In this document: positions 1 through 8,981 of the stretch, in pieces
How the letters are laid out: each line of letters begins with the position of its first letter
Position numbering within the stretch: position 1 is the stretch's first letter
Source: JAPLJU01 sp964547985
GTDB taxonomy: Bacteria; Desulfobacterota; Syntrophia; Syntrophales; UBA2192
Length of the DNA stretch: 64,000 bases
Direction of reading: 5' to 3'
Assembly: GCA_964547985.1 (NCBI GenBank)
Contig: CAZJPV010000002.1
Span: 50,467-114,466 of the forward strand
Position numbers and translations under genes: made by a program
The notes under the pieces: generated by a model
What the model saw: only the letters and a program-made list of their open reading frames with translations
What the model was told of the DNA's origin: nothing
The model's database searches: none

Positions 1-2
1 CG

Positions 3-740
3 GAATCGCTGAACATCAAAACCAAGACCAGTCCCGTGGACATCGGTGTCCGGGTCGAACTCCCCGCAACGGTCCTGAAAGAGATCACCGACATCAGCTA
101 TGAGTCCAAACTCATTTACTACTCGAAAACCTTTGACGATAAAGTCAGAACTTTCTGCATGAACCCCTACGGGGAGGTCGTGACAGAAAAAATCGCCGGG
201 CTTGTGACGGTGAACGGTCACAGTTACGCGACGAAGAAGAGTGACAACACCAATTTTGCCATCCTCGTCAGCAGTTCCTTCACGGAACCCTTCGATGACC
301 CGATTGCCTACGGCCGTTACATCGCACAGCTGGCGAATCTCCTCGGGGACGGCGTGATCCTGCAGCGTCTGGGAGACCTTCTCGCCGGGCGCCGCTCCAC
401 GAGGGAGCGCATATCCAAATGTCTCACCAGGCCCACGCTTCCGCAGGCCACGCCGGGCGATCTGAGCTTTGTATTCCCTTACCGGCATCTCCTGAATATC
501 ATCGAGATGCTCCAAGCCATAGAGAAACTCGCACCGGGTGTCTATTCCCACCAAACGCTCCTCTACGGCGTCGAGGTGAAATTCTACTCGAACCGCATCG
601 AAGTCACACCGGACCTGGAAACAAAAATCCGGAATCTCTTCGCCATCGGCGATGGCGCAGGGATCACCCGCGGGCTCCTCCAGTCTTCGGCAAGCGGCAT
701 CCTCGCCGCCCGTGCCGTCGCGCGGCGTCACAATAAATAG
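3..740 (+). CDS. FAD-dependent oxidoreductase, C-terminal part (5' end outside window)
   Basis: The reading frame is open from base 3 with no in-frame stop, so the gene begins before the window; the GTG at 36 is only an internal codon. The C-terminus carries a flavoprotein closing motif, GDGAGITRG, followed by a Ser/Ala-rich helix (LLQSSASGILAARAV). This resembles the last FAD-contacting strand and helix of uncharacterised FAD-dependent dehydrogenases of the COG2509 type. Substrate and electron partner cannot be told from this fragment. The N-terminal Rossmann motif is not visible. The next gene is on the opposite strand, so this is the last gene of its transcription unit. Confidence 0.7.
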   Translation, partial: ESLNIKTKTSPVDIGVRVELPATVLKEITDISYESKLIYYSKTFDDKVRTFCMNPYGEVVTEKIAGLVTVNGHSYATKKSDNTNFAILVSSSFTEPFDDPIAYGRYIAQLANLLGDGVILQRLGDLLAGRRSTRERISKCLTRPTLPQATPGDLSFVFPYRHLLNIIEMLQAIEKLAPGVYSHQTLLYGVEVKFYSNRIEVTPDLETKIRNLFAIGDGAGITRGLLQSSASGILAARAVARRHNK

Positions 741-846
741 ATTTGTTTTTTCTGGTTGAAAACTTGAAAGGGAACAGATCCTGAAGAAAAAAACGGAGAG
801 GGGAAAGTCCCGGCGGCTCGACCATCAGGTCATCCGTCGGGGGAAC

Positions 847-1521
847 TCAGTTTGACGATGCGGACACATTCTGGACCTGGGCGTCTGCCTTCGAGAGACT
901 CGTCGGTGCTGATTTTCGGTTATATTCCTCGTAATACCGCATGACCCGCCGCACATAGGTCTTCGTCTCGGCATAGGGCGGGATCCCCCGGTATCGGGCC
1001 ACGGCTTTTTCACCGGCATTGTACGCCGCCAGGGCAAGCGGCAGGTTGCCGTCGTACACATTCATGAGATAACGGAGGTATCGCACGCCTCCGTCGATGT
1101 TATCCTCCGGGTGAAAGCAGTCGTCTACCCGCATGCGGGACGCCGTTTTCGGCATGAGCTGCATCAGGCCCTTGGCGCCCTTTCTGGACACCGCCTTGGA
1201 GTTGAAATTGGATTCCGCCTTGATGACGGCCTTCACAAGGGCGTGGTCCACATCATACTTCCGCGCCGTCTTTTCAATCACCTTGTCGTATTTGACATAG
1301 TCGGGACCCAGGTTGAAGAGCACCCGTTTTTCCTTGATCCAGACCTTGAACCGTGGGCTTGTCGGCACATTGGTCAGGTGTATAACGCCCTCCTCATCGA
1401 CATAGCCGTAAATATCCGCCGAGGCGAAATCCGCCGAAGCAAGGAGGGCCACAGCAATGGCGAGAGAGAATGGCGTCGTGATCAAGGGTTTCACGAACCT
1501 TAAACAGCTGCTGAGCATCAA
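847..1521 (-). CDS. Secreted lytic transglycosylase (SLT domain) with N-terminal DUF4124-like segment
   Basis: The 224-residue protein has a hydrophobic signal segment (about residues 15-35). A short DUF4124-like stretch follows (YGYVDEEGVIHLTNVP, about 38-53). The soluble lytic transglycosylase domain spans about 80-205. Glu103 in the motif KAESNFNSKAVS fits the catalytic acid, followed by GAKGLMQLMP and LALAAYNAGEKAV, the standard Slt motifs. The family cleaves the MurNAc-GlcNAc bond of peptidoglycan to give 1,6-anhydroMurNAc in the periplasm. It stands alone on the minus strand with a possible promoter upstream (1558-1586). The assignment to the family is firm; the cellular role (turnover or secretion-apparatus assembly) is not visible. 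Confidence 0.9.
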   Translation of the reverse strand: MMLSSCLRFVKPLITTPFSLAIAVALLASADFASADIYGYVDEEGVIHLTNVPTSPRFKVWIKEKRVLFNLGPDYVKYDKVIEKTARKYDVDHALVKAVIKAESNFNSKAVSRKGAKGLMQLMPKTASRMRVDDCFHPEDNIDGGVRYLRYLMNVYDGNLPLALAAYNAGEKAVARYRGIPPYAETKTYVRRVMRYYEEYNRKSAPTSLSKADAQVQNVSASSN

Positions 1522-1840
1522 AGAATCCCCAAAGTGTGTTTACAAGATGCGGGATGATATCTAAAGGGCCTTTTAATATGTTACAAGAACCATACCAGCG
1601 GGGTGGCAACTAACCCCCCTGCCGGACATCTTCGTCAATCGTGAACCGGTTTTTAAACCGTCGGCGGCAACTTTAGCAAAAATCTCAATTTTTTCAAGAA
1701 GATCCTATGCCCCCTCGCTGTCTGTCGCCGGGTCGATGTTCTCAGGCTCCGGGGCTTTGCAGAATCCATCGCCCCCACTTATGTCCTATCGGCATAGATG
1801 TCCCTTTATTTAAATGCTTTTTTGACCTCCGGGGCGATTT
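1522..1840. other. Intergenic region without a supported gene
   Basis: Between the transglycosylase start and the SDR stop I see only the putative promoter noted above. Short plus-strand reading frames here have no family resemblance or ribosome site. Confidence 0.5.
1558..1586 (-). promoter_or_regulatory. Possible sigma70-type promoter for the lytic transglycosylase
   Basis: On the minus strand, TTGTAA (1586-1581) and TAGATA (1563-1558) are separated by 17 bases, about 40 bases before the ATG. The -10 match is only moderate. Prediction by eye. Confidence 0.35.
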
Positions 1841-2671
1841 TTATTTGCCTTTTCGTCCGCACCAGGTCTTCATGCTCCCCGTCACGCCCAGAATGTCAAC
1901 AAACCACTGAAAGAGCTCATCGGGAATCAGGCCTCTCAGGAGAACCATCGACCGGACCGTTCTCGGGCGCTTCGGTGAGTATCGGCCCTTTTTCAAAGCC
2001 GACTCCACGATGGCCTCTGCCACCACATCGTGGTCCCGCAGAAGCGGCGTAATCAAGTTTGCGATTCCTCGAAGTTTCGCCCCCTCAAACATCCCCTTGG
2101 CAATGTAGCATGGATGGATGGTGGACCATCGGACACCTTTCTTGCCTCGCTCCCAGGCCTCGAACCGCAGGCCTTCCGTCAGTCCCCAGACGGCCAATTT
2201 TGTCGCTCCATACATGGCCAGTTCGGGCACCCCGACGACACCGCCAGCCGAAGAAATGTTGACCACGTGCCCGCAGTCTCTCTCGTACATCCCCGGCAGA
2301 AACGCCCTGATCGTGTAGATGAACGATGTGAGATTGACGGCTATGGTCTTTTCCCACACCTCGTCGGGCTGCTCGAGGAAATCTCCGCCCATGACATAGC
2401 CTGCATTGTTTATGAGGATATCGACTTTTCCCATGTCCGTCACAGCCTGCCTGGCCAGTTCGTACACCCTGGCCTTATCGGTCACATCGCAGACATGGGC
2501 AAAGACCTGAACCCCCAAGTTTTCCAATGCCTTTTTCGCATCCTCCAGGGCCGGGCCGTTCAAATCCCAGAGGGTGACCAGGCACCCTTCGGCAACCAGC
2601 CGTTTCGCTGTGGCCAAACCGATGCCCATCGCACCACCGGTTACGACCGCACATTTCGATTTCAAATCCAC
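1841..2671 (-). CDS. Short-chain dehydrogenase/reductase (SDR)
   Basis: Classical SDR of about 276 residues. The start chosen is GTG at 2671: a strong Shine-Dalgarno AGGGAGGGG (2685-2677) sits five bases before it, whereas the upstream ATG at 2689 would overlap that ribosome site. Motifs: nucleotide-binding TGGAMGIG near the N-terminus, NNAG in the middle, and the catalytic Ser...Tyr-x3-Lys set in NISSAGGVVGVPELAMYGATK. Family reaction is NAD(P)-dependent oxidation or reduction of an alcohol/carbonyl; the substrate is not indicated. It is not in an evident operon. Confidence 0.85.
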   Translation of the reverse strand: MDLKSKCAVVTGGAMGIGLATAKRLVAEGCLVTLWDLNGPALEDAKKALENLGVQVFAHVCDVTDKARVYELARQAVTDMGKVDILINNAGYVMGGDFLEQPDEVWEKTIAVNLTSFIYTIRAFLPGMYERDCGHVVNISSAGGVVGVPELAMYGATKLAVWGLTEGLRFEAWERGKKGVRWSTIHPCYIAKGMFEGAKLRGIANLITPLLRDHDVVAEAIVESALKKGRYSPKRPRTVRSMVLLRGLIPDELFQWFVDILGVTGSMKTWCGRKGK

Positions 2672-2837
2672 GATACCCCTCCCTTTCATGAACCATTAAT
2701 TAAATTTCTAATGATTTTAACATATTCCGCTAAGGATTTTCTTTCTTATGACGATAAATCTATTAAACCTTCCTTTTTTTCATCAAGGGGACGTCAGAAG
2801 AGGATCGCTGTGCCATCTTGCCCGGGGAGCGGAGGCG

Positions 2838-3065
2838 ATGGAAAAGGTAAAAGTTGTATTTTCCGGCATAAATAAGAATTTTCTTTACGATTGCGAGGTC
2901 CCGACCGTCATCCTGCCGAAAACAGGCGACTTTCTTCGTATGAGTGTCCCCGGCCAAAGGGATCTTCACTGCTACATTGAATCCTTAGAGTGGCAGTACG
3001 CAGAGGTCGAAGGGGACATGAAGATCTCCCTGGTGGCACGGATGAAAATTCTGCTGGAAGACTGA
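2838..3065 (+). CDS. Hypothetical small soluble protein
   Basis: A 75-residue protein starting MEKVKVVFSG; a GGAG ribosome site lies just upstream of the ATG at 2838, which is preferred over an upstream in-frame ATG that adds an unrelated 30 residues. The sequence looks beta-rich and has no signal peptide or membrane segment. I do not recognise a family. It converges on a small minus-strand membrane gene twelve bases downstream. Confidence 0.55.
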   Translation: MEKVKVVFSGINKNFLYDCEVPTVILPKTGDFLRMSVPGQRDLHCYIESLEWQYAEVEGDMKISLVARMKILLED

Positions 3066-3076
3066 GTTCCCCCTTC

Positions 3077-3292
3077 TCACAACCTTCGAAGGATCAACTC
3101 GAGCAAAAGGCCCGCAAACATCAGGTAGATGTATATCTGCCCGGAGGTCACCACGACTTCTGAGGAAACGACCTCAATCATCGCCAGCGGGACAATAAAG
3201 GAGAAGTAGGCAATACCGAGGAAAAAAAGCCTTCTCACCGGCCTCAGGTTTTTCAGCCGCGCCAGCCGGTTGTCCCGGTCTTCCCCTTCCAC
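3077..3292 (-). CDS. Small two-helix membrane protein, unknown function
   Basis: About 71 residues if translation begins at GTG 3292, chosen because AGAGAGG lies nine bases upstream and because the longer frame would run through the oppositely oriented LEA-type gene. It has a charged N-terminus (EGEDRDNRLARLKNLRPVRR) and two hydrophobic helices (FFLGIAYFSFIVPLAMI; IYIYLMFAGLLLELI). This pattern suggests a small inner-membrane protein. No function can be assigned. Confidence 0.45.
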   Translation of the reverse strand: MEGEDRDNRLARLKNLRPVRRLFFLGIAYFSFIVPLAMIEVVSSEVVVTSGQIYIYLMFAGLLLELILRRL

Positions 3293-3412
3293 GAAAGATA
3301 ACCTCTCTATCCGGGGTGCACTTCCCCGGCCTGTATCCCCCGACCGTGAAATACGCCCATGTTGACAACTGTTGATATTTGCCCTACATTGACGGCCCGG
3401 AGACAAGATATC

Positions 3413-3868
3413 ATGAAGACAGCATACAGCGTCGCCGCTGCCGGGCTTCTGTTCCTCCTGTTTTCCTGCCTTGCCTGGTGGATTGAAAAGCCCACATTCA
3501 GCGTCAAAGAAATCCTCGTGGACCAAATATCTTCAGGGGATCTTCATATCACGCTGAAAGTAGAGGCCGAAAATCCCAATCGCTTCGACCTGACAATGAC
3601 GGCCCTTGATTACACGTTCTTTCTAGACCATCGTGAAGTGGGAAGAGGTTCCCTGGCCCAGGAGGTCAAACTCCCGGCATCCTCCAAATCCACCGTGGAG
3701 CTTCCCGTTACGGCCCGCCTCAGCCCGACAGGCGGTCTTTTGAAATCCATTTTTTCCGCCCGCGAAAGCGGTTACAAAATCGAGGGGACGGCCCGGGTCA
3801 GCACGACCATCGGGAGCACGGCGATCCCCTTCACCGGGACCGGTTCCTTCAGACTGAAAAAGCGTTAA
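3413..3868 (+). CDS. LEA14-like (WHy domain) exported protein
   Basis: About 151 residues from ATG 3413. It has an N-terminal hydrophobic signal with a Cys (LLFLLFSC), so it may be a lipoprotein, although the lipobox has Phe at -2. The rest is one LEA type-2/WHy-like beta-sandwich: ISSGDLHITLKVEAENPNRF, then LDYTFFLDHREVGRG, and a C-terminal TIGSTAIPFTGTG strand. The family is found in bacteria and plants and is loosely associated with stress; its molecular role is unresolved. The upstream in-frame ATG at 3359 lacks a signal-like start and was rejected. Confidence 0.65.
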   Translation: MKTAYSVAAAGLLFLLFSCLAWWIEKPTFSVKEILVDQISSGDLHITLKVEAENPNRFDLTMTALDYTFFLDHREVGRGSLAQEVKLPASSKSTVELPVTARLSPTGGLLKSIFSARESGYKIEGTARVSTTIGSTAIPFTGTGSFRLKKR

Positions 3869-3965
3869 CGGTCTATGGCCCAAATCTTTTTTCCTTCAAT
3901 CAGCGCTTGAGCGGGATTCTGGATAGCGAAGTTAGATGTGTTTTTGATAACCGATCTTCGCGAAG

Positions 3966-4020
3966 CCCTTCGACAGGCTCAGGGTAAACTCACTGCCCGC
4001 CATGGTGAGCCTGTCGAACC
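3966..4020. repeat. REP-like inverted repeat
   Basis: TTCGACAGGCTCA (3969-3981) is matched by its exact complement TGAGCCTGTCGAA (4006-4018) across a 24-base loop. It lies in the intergenic space between the LEA-type gene and the beta-CASP gene. The arm sequence resembles the dispersed REP palindromes mobilised by Y1 transposases in many proteobacteria. Confidence 0.6.
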
Positions 4021-4126
4021 ATGCGCCTGCTGTGTAGCGAGCGTTAGAGCGGTCAAAAAACGTCTATTCACAGGAGGAATCCTGCTCAGTGCCTTTAGGC
4101 AAAAGCCCGTTAACAATTTTCACAGG

Positions 4127-5509
4127 CTAGATTTCAAAAGACTCCCCGTACCCGGGAACGCGGGTGGTGAAACCCAGTCCCTTTACAGCCTGTTCGAATT
4201 CCAGGGCGGCATTTTCCTCGCCGTGGACGATGAACACCTCCGGGTGATCACGAAAGAGGCCCAGCCACTCGAGGAGCTCCTTCTGGTCCGCGTGGGCCGA
4301 AAAGCCCCCGATAGTGTAAATCCTGGCCTTCACGGCGATTTTCTCCTTGAGGATGATCACGCTCTTCGCGCCGTCCACGAGCATCCTTCCCAGTGTTCCT
4401 CTTGCCTGGAATCCGGTGAAGATAATGCTGCACTCGGTTCTCCAGAGATTGTGCTTGAAGTGGTGTCGGATCCGCCCCCCCTCACACATGCCGCTTCCCG
4501 CAATGATGATGGCCCCTTTCTCGATCTGGTTGATCCGCTGAGACTCTTCCACGGATCCGGTGAAATGAACCTTCAGCGCCTTTTTGCTGTTCTTCAGGTG
4601 TAAGAGCTTCTTCGCCTCCTCGTCGTAGAGCTCGGGGTGAGAGTAGTAAACCTTTGTCGCCTCCTTGGCCAGCGGGCTGTCAACATAGACACTGAGCGGC
4701 GTGAGCCTGCCTTCCCTGACCAGCTTGCTCAGGATGTAGAGGACATCCTGGGTCCTTCCCACCGCGAAGGCCGGGATCAGGACATTACCGCCGTTGCGGA
4801 AGGTCTCGGTAATGGCCTCTGCAAGCTCGTCGATACTTTCCTCCAGCCCTTTGTGAAGGCGGTTGCCGTAAGTCGATTCGACAACGACGTAGTCCGACTT
4901 CGGGGTGTGTTCGGGATCGTTGATGATGGGGTTTCCCTTCTTTCCGATATCCCCCGAAAAGACAATCTTCTTCTCGCCGCCGTCGCGGCGGTACCAGAGC
5001 TCGAGGGTTCCCGACCCGAGGATGTGGCCCGCATCGGTGAAGCGGTAACGGATGCCGTCACTGATTTGTTCCATTTTCCCATAGGGCTTTCGTTCGAAAA
5101 ATGGGATGGCAGCGATGGCATCCTCCACTGTGTAGAGAGGTTCCACGGCGATGCGTTTACCTCTCCGGAGGGTCTTCTTCGTTTCCCACTCTGCATCCTT
5201 CTCCTGGATATTCGCCGAATCGGCCAGGAGCACCCGTGTGAGATCTGCGGTGGCCGGTGTGGTGATAATGCGCCCTCTGAAACCATCCTTCACCAGCTTC
5301 GGGATAAGCCCGGAGTGGTCGATGTGGGCATGCGTCAGAAAGAGGTAATCGATCTCTTTCGGCCGGAAAGGGAAGGGATTCCTGTTGCGGTCTTCAGCAC
5401 CGAGGCCCTGGTGCATCCCGCAGTCCACCAGCAACTGAAGGCCGTTTTGAGAAAGGTGAAAACAGGATCCGGTTACCTCACGGGCTGCACCGTCAAATCT
5501 CAGAATCAC
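4127..5509 (-). CDS. Beta-CASP metallo-beta-lactamase-fold RNase (CPSF/YSH1-like)
   Basis: 460 residues. The metal-binding motif HAHIDH is at residues 60-65 (LFLTHAHIDHSGLIP), then DAGHILGSGTLELW and VFSGDIGKKGNPI supply further ligands. The beta-CASP insert is visible as GGNVLIPAFAVGRTQDVL and IIIAGSGMCEGGRI. The C-terminal RMMBL part contains GGFSAHADQKELLEW. Such proteins act as Zn-dependent RNA endo- or exonucleases in the cytoplasm. Length and motif order are normal for the bacterial CPSF73-like group. It is alone on the minus strand, divergent from the PEP carboxykinase gene. Confidence 0.9.
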   Translation of the reverse strand: MILRFDGAAREVTGSCFHLSQNGLQLLVDCGMHQGLGAEDRNRNPFPFRPKEIDYLFLTHAHIDHSGLIPKLVKDGFRGRIITTPATADLTRVLLADSANIQEKDAEWETKKTLRRGKRIAVEPLYTVEDAIAAIPFFERKPYGKMEQISDGIRYRFTDAGHILGSGTLELWYRRDGGEKKIVFSGDIGKKGNPIINDPEHTPKSDYVVVESTYGNRLHKGLEESIDELAEAITETFRNGGNVLIPAFAVGRTQDVLYILSKLVREGRLTPLSVYVDSPLAKEATKVYYSHPELYDEEAKKLLHLKNSKKALKVHFTGSVEESQRINQIEKGAIIIAGSGMCEGGRIRHHFKHNLWRTECSIIFTGFQARGTLGRMLVDGAKSVIILKEKIAVKARIYTIGGFSAHADQKELLEWLGLFRDHPEVFIVHGEENAALEFEQAVKGLGFTTRVPGYGESFEI

Positions 5510-5621
5510 GAAAAAGTCCCCCCTGGCCGTTTTATTGCAACATCGCCCTTCACATATAACAAGAAAAGGGAAGCATCAAGAACATTTAGTTGGAGCCACC
5601 GAGAAAAAGATAGTTTTATTC

Positions 5622-5651
5622 TTGACATAAGCGGGAATGCTTCCTTAGACT
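5622..5651 (+). promoter_or_regulatory. Possible sigma70 promoter for pckA
   Basis: TTGACA (5622-5627) is a full -35 consensus; TAGACT (5646-5651) after 18 bases is a fair -10. It lies about 80 bases before the pckA ATG in a divergent intergenic region. Confidence 0.5.
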
Positions 5652-5732
5652 ATATAAGAGTCCCCCGAAGGGCCAATGGACGAGAGGCCCGGGCGGAGAC
5701 CGGGTCACGTTCCGGAAGGGTCATCGAGCAAC

Positions 5733-7382
5733 ATGAATTTTTTTAAGGAAGCCGCCGAGAAAATTTACAGGGATGCCAAAAAGGAAGGCCGCCTCACCGA
5801 GGGGCGCTCCCTGAAAGAAATCAAGGAAATCGCTCTTCGCCACGAGGGGGTCATACAGACGCAGACAGGCTCCGTCGCCACCGACTCGGAACCCATGTCG
5901 AGATCTGCACCGCATACCCGGAACAGCCTGGACCACGCCTTCGGTGAAGCCGAAGAAGCCCTGGCCCGGCAAGCCGTGGAAAGGCTCGGCAAAGAAAAGA
6001 TCGTGTGTCTGGACACGATTGTCGGCGACGGCCTCGACGGTGTGACAGCGCGATTCATCATGCCCGAGCATTATGCCCAGATTGCTTACGGGCTCAAGCT
6101 CCTCTTTGACGGCCCGAAGCCGCGGGTCGTCGAAAACCCGACCTATACAATCATCTATTTTACCGATGAAGCCTTCGAGTTGAACAAGTCGAAGAAGCTT
6201 GTAGAAAAAGATATCACCGTGCGCCTGATGATGGGGAATAAACGGGGTGAACAGGTCAAGATCTGCAGGAACACCATTTATCTCGGCGAGGGGAAAAAGG
6301 CCATCTTCATGTTCGAGGACTGGCGGGCGAAGGCCATTGACAAAACCGGCATCTTCCTCCACGCGGGGGCCAGGCGGGATTACCTCTGGGTCTACGACCT
6401 GGAAACGGAGAGGCCGGAACTCGTCGAGACGGTCACGGCCATCTCCGGGTTGACCGCCACGGGAAAAACCACAACGCTCTGCCGGAGGCTCGCGAGGCTG
6501 CCCAGGGAAAGTTCAAAGATGATCGGCGATGACGGGGGGATCTTCGGCTTCGACGGGAATTACACCGCCTTCGAAATCGGCGGGCTCTACGTCAAAACCG
6601 AGGGTCTCGACGAGAGTCAGCCGGAGATCCTCCGGGCGGCCGGGTCTAGGGACGCCTTTCTGGAGAACGTGGCGATCTCCAAGTACCCTTACATGCCGGA
6701 TTTCAAGGACATCAGCAAGACCGGTAACGGCCGGGCAATCGTCACGCGGAAAAACCTCGAAATCGCCAGCAAGGGGCTCCGCGCCGACAAGACGGACCAC
6801 ATCGTCATGCTCTCCCGAAACCCCATGCTCAACGTCATCAGCAAACTCACGCCCGAACAGGCCACGATGCAGTTCATATACGGCGAGTCGATCGAGAGCA
6901 CGGGGGGAAACCCTGAGGAGGCCGGTTCATTCATGAGGGTTTTCTTCCTCGACCCTTTCATTGCGGGGGATCGCCTCGAACACGCCATGATCTTCTACGA
7001 GATCATCAAGCGGAACCGGATCCGCTGCTATCTGGCCAACACCGGCACCATCGGCGAAAAAGAGGACAAGGTCACCCTCCGGCAGTCCCTGTCCACTTAC
7101 AATGACCTGCTCCGTCACCAGCTGCGGTTCAGCTCCGAGCCCGATTTTCTCGGTTATCACTACCCCATCCGCTGTGATCGAGCCAACCTGGACGTGATGA
7201 ACGCCTTTCCCCTCTTCCAGAACAAAAACATCTTGAAGAAGAAGGTCATCGACTTCCTGAAGGGGCGGGAGGCTTTCCTGGAGCAGTTTGAAAGTCAATA
7301 CGGAAAGATCCCCCCGAACATCCGGGAGTCCCTGCCTCACCGCTACAAGGAACACCTGAAAGAAAACGCCTTTTTGGAATAG
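5733..7382 (+). CDS. pckA: Phosphoenolpyruvate carboxykinase (ATP type), divergent
   Basis: 549 residues from ATG 5733. The ATP-type PEPCK family interconverts oxaloacetate plus ATP with PEP, CO2 and ADP. Visible motifs: P-loop GLTATGKTTT from residue 239 (usual form GLSGTGKTT), a second kinase-type stretch IGDDGGIFGFDGNY near 264, YVKTEGLDESQPEI...FLENVAI (equivalent of the EPEI...LENV region), and SKLTPEQATMQFIYGESIEST, matching the LTPEQA motif of classic enzymes. Several usually fixed residues differ, so this is a divergent branch and substrate use should be treated with some caution. It is monocistronic, with a promoter-like sequence upstream, and would link the TCA side to the sugar-phosphate genes nearby. 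Confidence 0.8.
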   Translation: MNFFKEAAEKIYRDAKKEGRLTEGRSLKEIKEIALRHEGVIQTQTGSVATDSEPMSRSAPHTRNSLDHAFGEAEEALARQAVERLGKEKIVCLDTIVGDGLDGVTARFIMPEHYAQIAYGLKLLFDGPKPRVVENPTYTIIYFTDEAFELNKSKKLVEKDITVRLMMGNKRGEQVKICRNTIYLGEGKKAIFMFEDWRAKAIDKTGIFLHAGARRDYLWVYDLETERPELVETVTAISGLTATGKTTTLCRRLARLPRESSKMIGDDGGIFGFDGNYTAFEIGGLYVKTEGLDESQPEILRAAGSRDAFLENVAISKYPYMPDFKDISKTGNGRAIVTRKNLEIASKGLRADKTDHIVMLSRNPMLNVISKLTPEQATMQFIYGESIESTGGNPEEAGSFMRVFFLDPFIAGDRLEHAMIFYEIIKRNRIRCYLANTGTIGEKEDKVTLRQSLSTYNDLLRHQLRFSSEPDFLGYHYPIRCDRANLDVMNAFPLFQNKNILKKKVIDFLKGREAFLEQFESQYGKIPPNIRESLPHRYKEHLKENAFLE

Positions 7383-7505
7383 AAAACCTCTCCGGGAATC
7401 CAGGCTTTATCCCCTCTCCGGCCGCTGTCATTTCCCTCTTGCCTGAAAAGTCGGGAAGGTATAAAAGAGCTTGCGCCGGTTGACGGCCGGGAGATCATTC
7501 CTTCG

Positions 7506-8309
7506 ATGACCAAAAAAATCCAATATCGAAAACTGATCAAGATCGGTTCCATGGCCCTCCTGACCTTCCCCCTGCTCATAGCGGGCTTCTCCCTTCTTTA
7601 TCCCGACGTCTCGAAACTCAAGAAGGAAAATCCCCGTAAGACGGCCTTCATGGAATACCGGGAAAAAGAATGGCAGAACCAAGGGAAGAAAAGAAGAATC
7701 GCTCATACCTGGGTGTCCTTCTCCGCCATCTCACCCTATGCCGTAAAGGCCGTGATCATCGCGGAAGACGATAAATTCTGGTCGCACGAGGGCTTTGACT
7801 TCGAGGCCATGCAGAAGGCCCTCGAAAAGGATTTGAAGAAGAAAAAATTCAAGGTCGGGGGTAGTACCATCAGCCAGCAACTGGCCAAAAATCTTTACCT
7901 TTCCCCTTCCAAAAATCCCATCCGCAAACTGCGGGAAGCCATCCTGACCTGGCGTATTGAGAACGCCCTGACGAAGAGAAGAATTCTCGAACTTTATCTG
8001 AACGTGGTTGAGTGGGGAGACGGGATCTTCGGTATCGAGGCGGCCGCCCGGCATCACTTCGGAAAGTCGGCCGCCGACCTGAGCCCCAGGGAATCGGCCA
8101 AGCTGGCCGCCGTGCTTCCCAACCCGAGGAGATACCAGCCGACGGGCACTTCCAGATATGTCGAGAATCAATCGGAGAAGATCTACAGCATCATGGTCCA
8201 GCGGGGTATCGTCATTCCCGAGTTTGAAGACGTCATGATGCCAGACGAGTCTTCTCCAGGGGCGCCCACGGGGGCTGATCAGAAGCAAAAATCGATCGTT
8301 GGCCCTTAG
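7506..8309 (+). CDS. mtgA: Monofunctional peptidoglycan glycosyltransferase (GT51)
   Basis: 267 residues: a cytoplasmic N-terminus, one membrane helix (about 14-35) and a periplasmic GT51 domain. Family motifs in order: AEDDKFWSHEGFD (containing the catalytic Glu), GGSTISQQLAKNLYLS, and LELYLNVVEWGDGIFGIEAAA. It polymerises lipid II into glycan strands at the inner membrane. No transpeptidase domain follows, so it is the monofunctional type. It opens the plus-strand series that continues through the sugar-phosphate genes but is separated from the next gene by about 200 bases. Confidence 0.93.
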   Translation: MTKKIQYRKLIKIGSMALLTFPLLIAGFSLLYPDVSKLKKENPRKTAFMEYREKEWQNQGKKRRIAHTWVSFSAISPYAVKAVIIAEDDKFWSHEGFDFEAMQKALEKDLKKKKFKVGGSTISQQLAKNLYLSPSKNPIRKLREAILTWRIENALTKRRILELYLNVVEWGDGIFGIEAAARHHFGKSAADLSPRESAKLAAVLPNPRRYQPTGTSRYVENQSEKIYSIMVQRGIVIPEFEDVMMPDESSPGAPTGADQKQKSIVGP

Positions 8310-8515
8310 GGCCAAACGTAAAAAGGTTTGAATTTCCGCCATGGGGATGGTAAATTACGAACGCCATCATTGCAGATAGATCCGCCCCGAAAATGAAGTG
8401 AAAAGGATTGCTCCTTTCCGGGGTCCCCTTTTTTAAATGACTTATGGATTGCCCTGCAATCTTCTGCCATCGTCAATAATTACTCAAGATCCCCGCAAAT
8501 CCTGGTGAGGAGGGC

Positions 8516-8959
8516 ATGATGAAGAAAGCGGTCCTCTCTTTTCTTCTTGGCATATTTTCCCTTGCCGGATGCACGTCGCCCGGTATCCCGGGGATCGGTG
8601 TTTTTGACGGCAAGCTGAAACCCTGCCCGGCTTCCCCCAACTGTGTTTCGTCTCAGAGCTCAGGGGAGCGCCACGGCATGGAGGCCATCCCCTACACCAC
8701 GACGGGGAACGAGGCCAAAGAGAGACTTCGAGATATCATCAAGGGCATGGAGGGAAGCTCTATCATCACGGAAAAAGACGACTACATTCATGCCGAATAC
8801 CGCTCCGCCCTCTTCGGATTCATCGATGATGCGGAGTTCTATCTGGACAACACCCGGAAACTCATTCATTTTCGCTCGGCCTCACGGGTCGGTTATTACG
8901 ATTTCGGTGTCAACAGAAAACGTATGGAAGCGATCCGGAAAAAATTCCTGGCACCCTAG
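8516..8959 (+). CDS. DUF1499 lipoprotein
   Basis: 147 residues. A lipoprotein signal ends at SLAGC (lipobox LAGC, Cys19). The DUF1499 signature CPASPNCVSSQ follows, then YIHAEYRSALFGFIDDAEFYLD and FRSASRVGYYDFGVNRKRMEAIR. The family has no settled function. A GAGGAGGGC ribosome site precedes tandem ATG codons at 8516 and 8519. The stop is 22 bases before the next gene, so they are probably cotranscribed. Confidence 0.85.
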   Translation: MMKKAVLSFLLGIFSLAGCTSPGIPGIGVFDGKLKPCPASPNCVSSQSSGERHGMEAIPYTTTGNEAKERLRDIIKGMEGSSIITEKDDYIHAEYRSALFGFIDDAEFYLDNTRKLIHFRSASRVGYYDFGVNRKRMEAIRKKFLAP

Positions 8960-8981
8960 CGGATGGTTGAACTGCCCTTCA

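Noticed and set aside
4637..5746. Plus-strand 369-codon frame opposite the beta-CASP gene
   Set aside because: It runs antisense through all MBL motifs and overlaps the pckA start; no recognisable domain.
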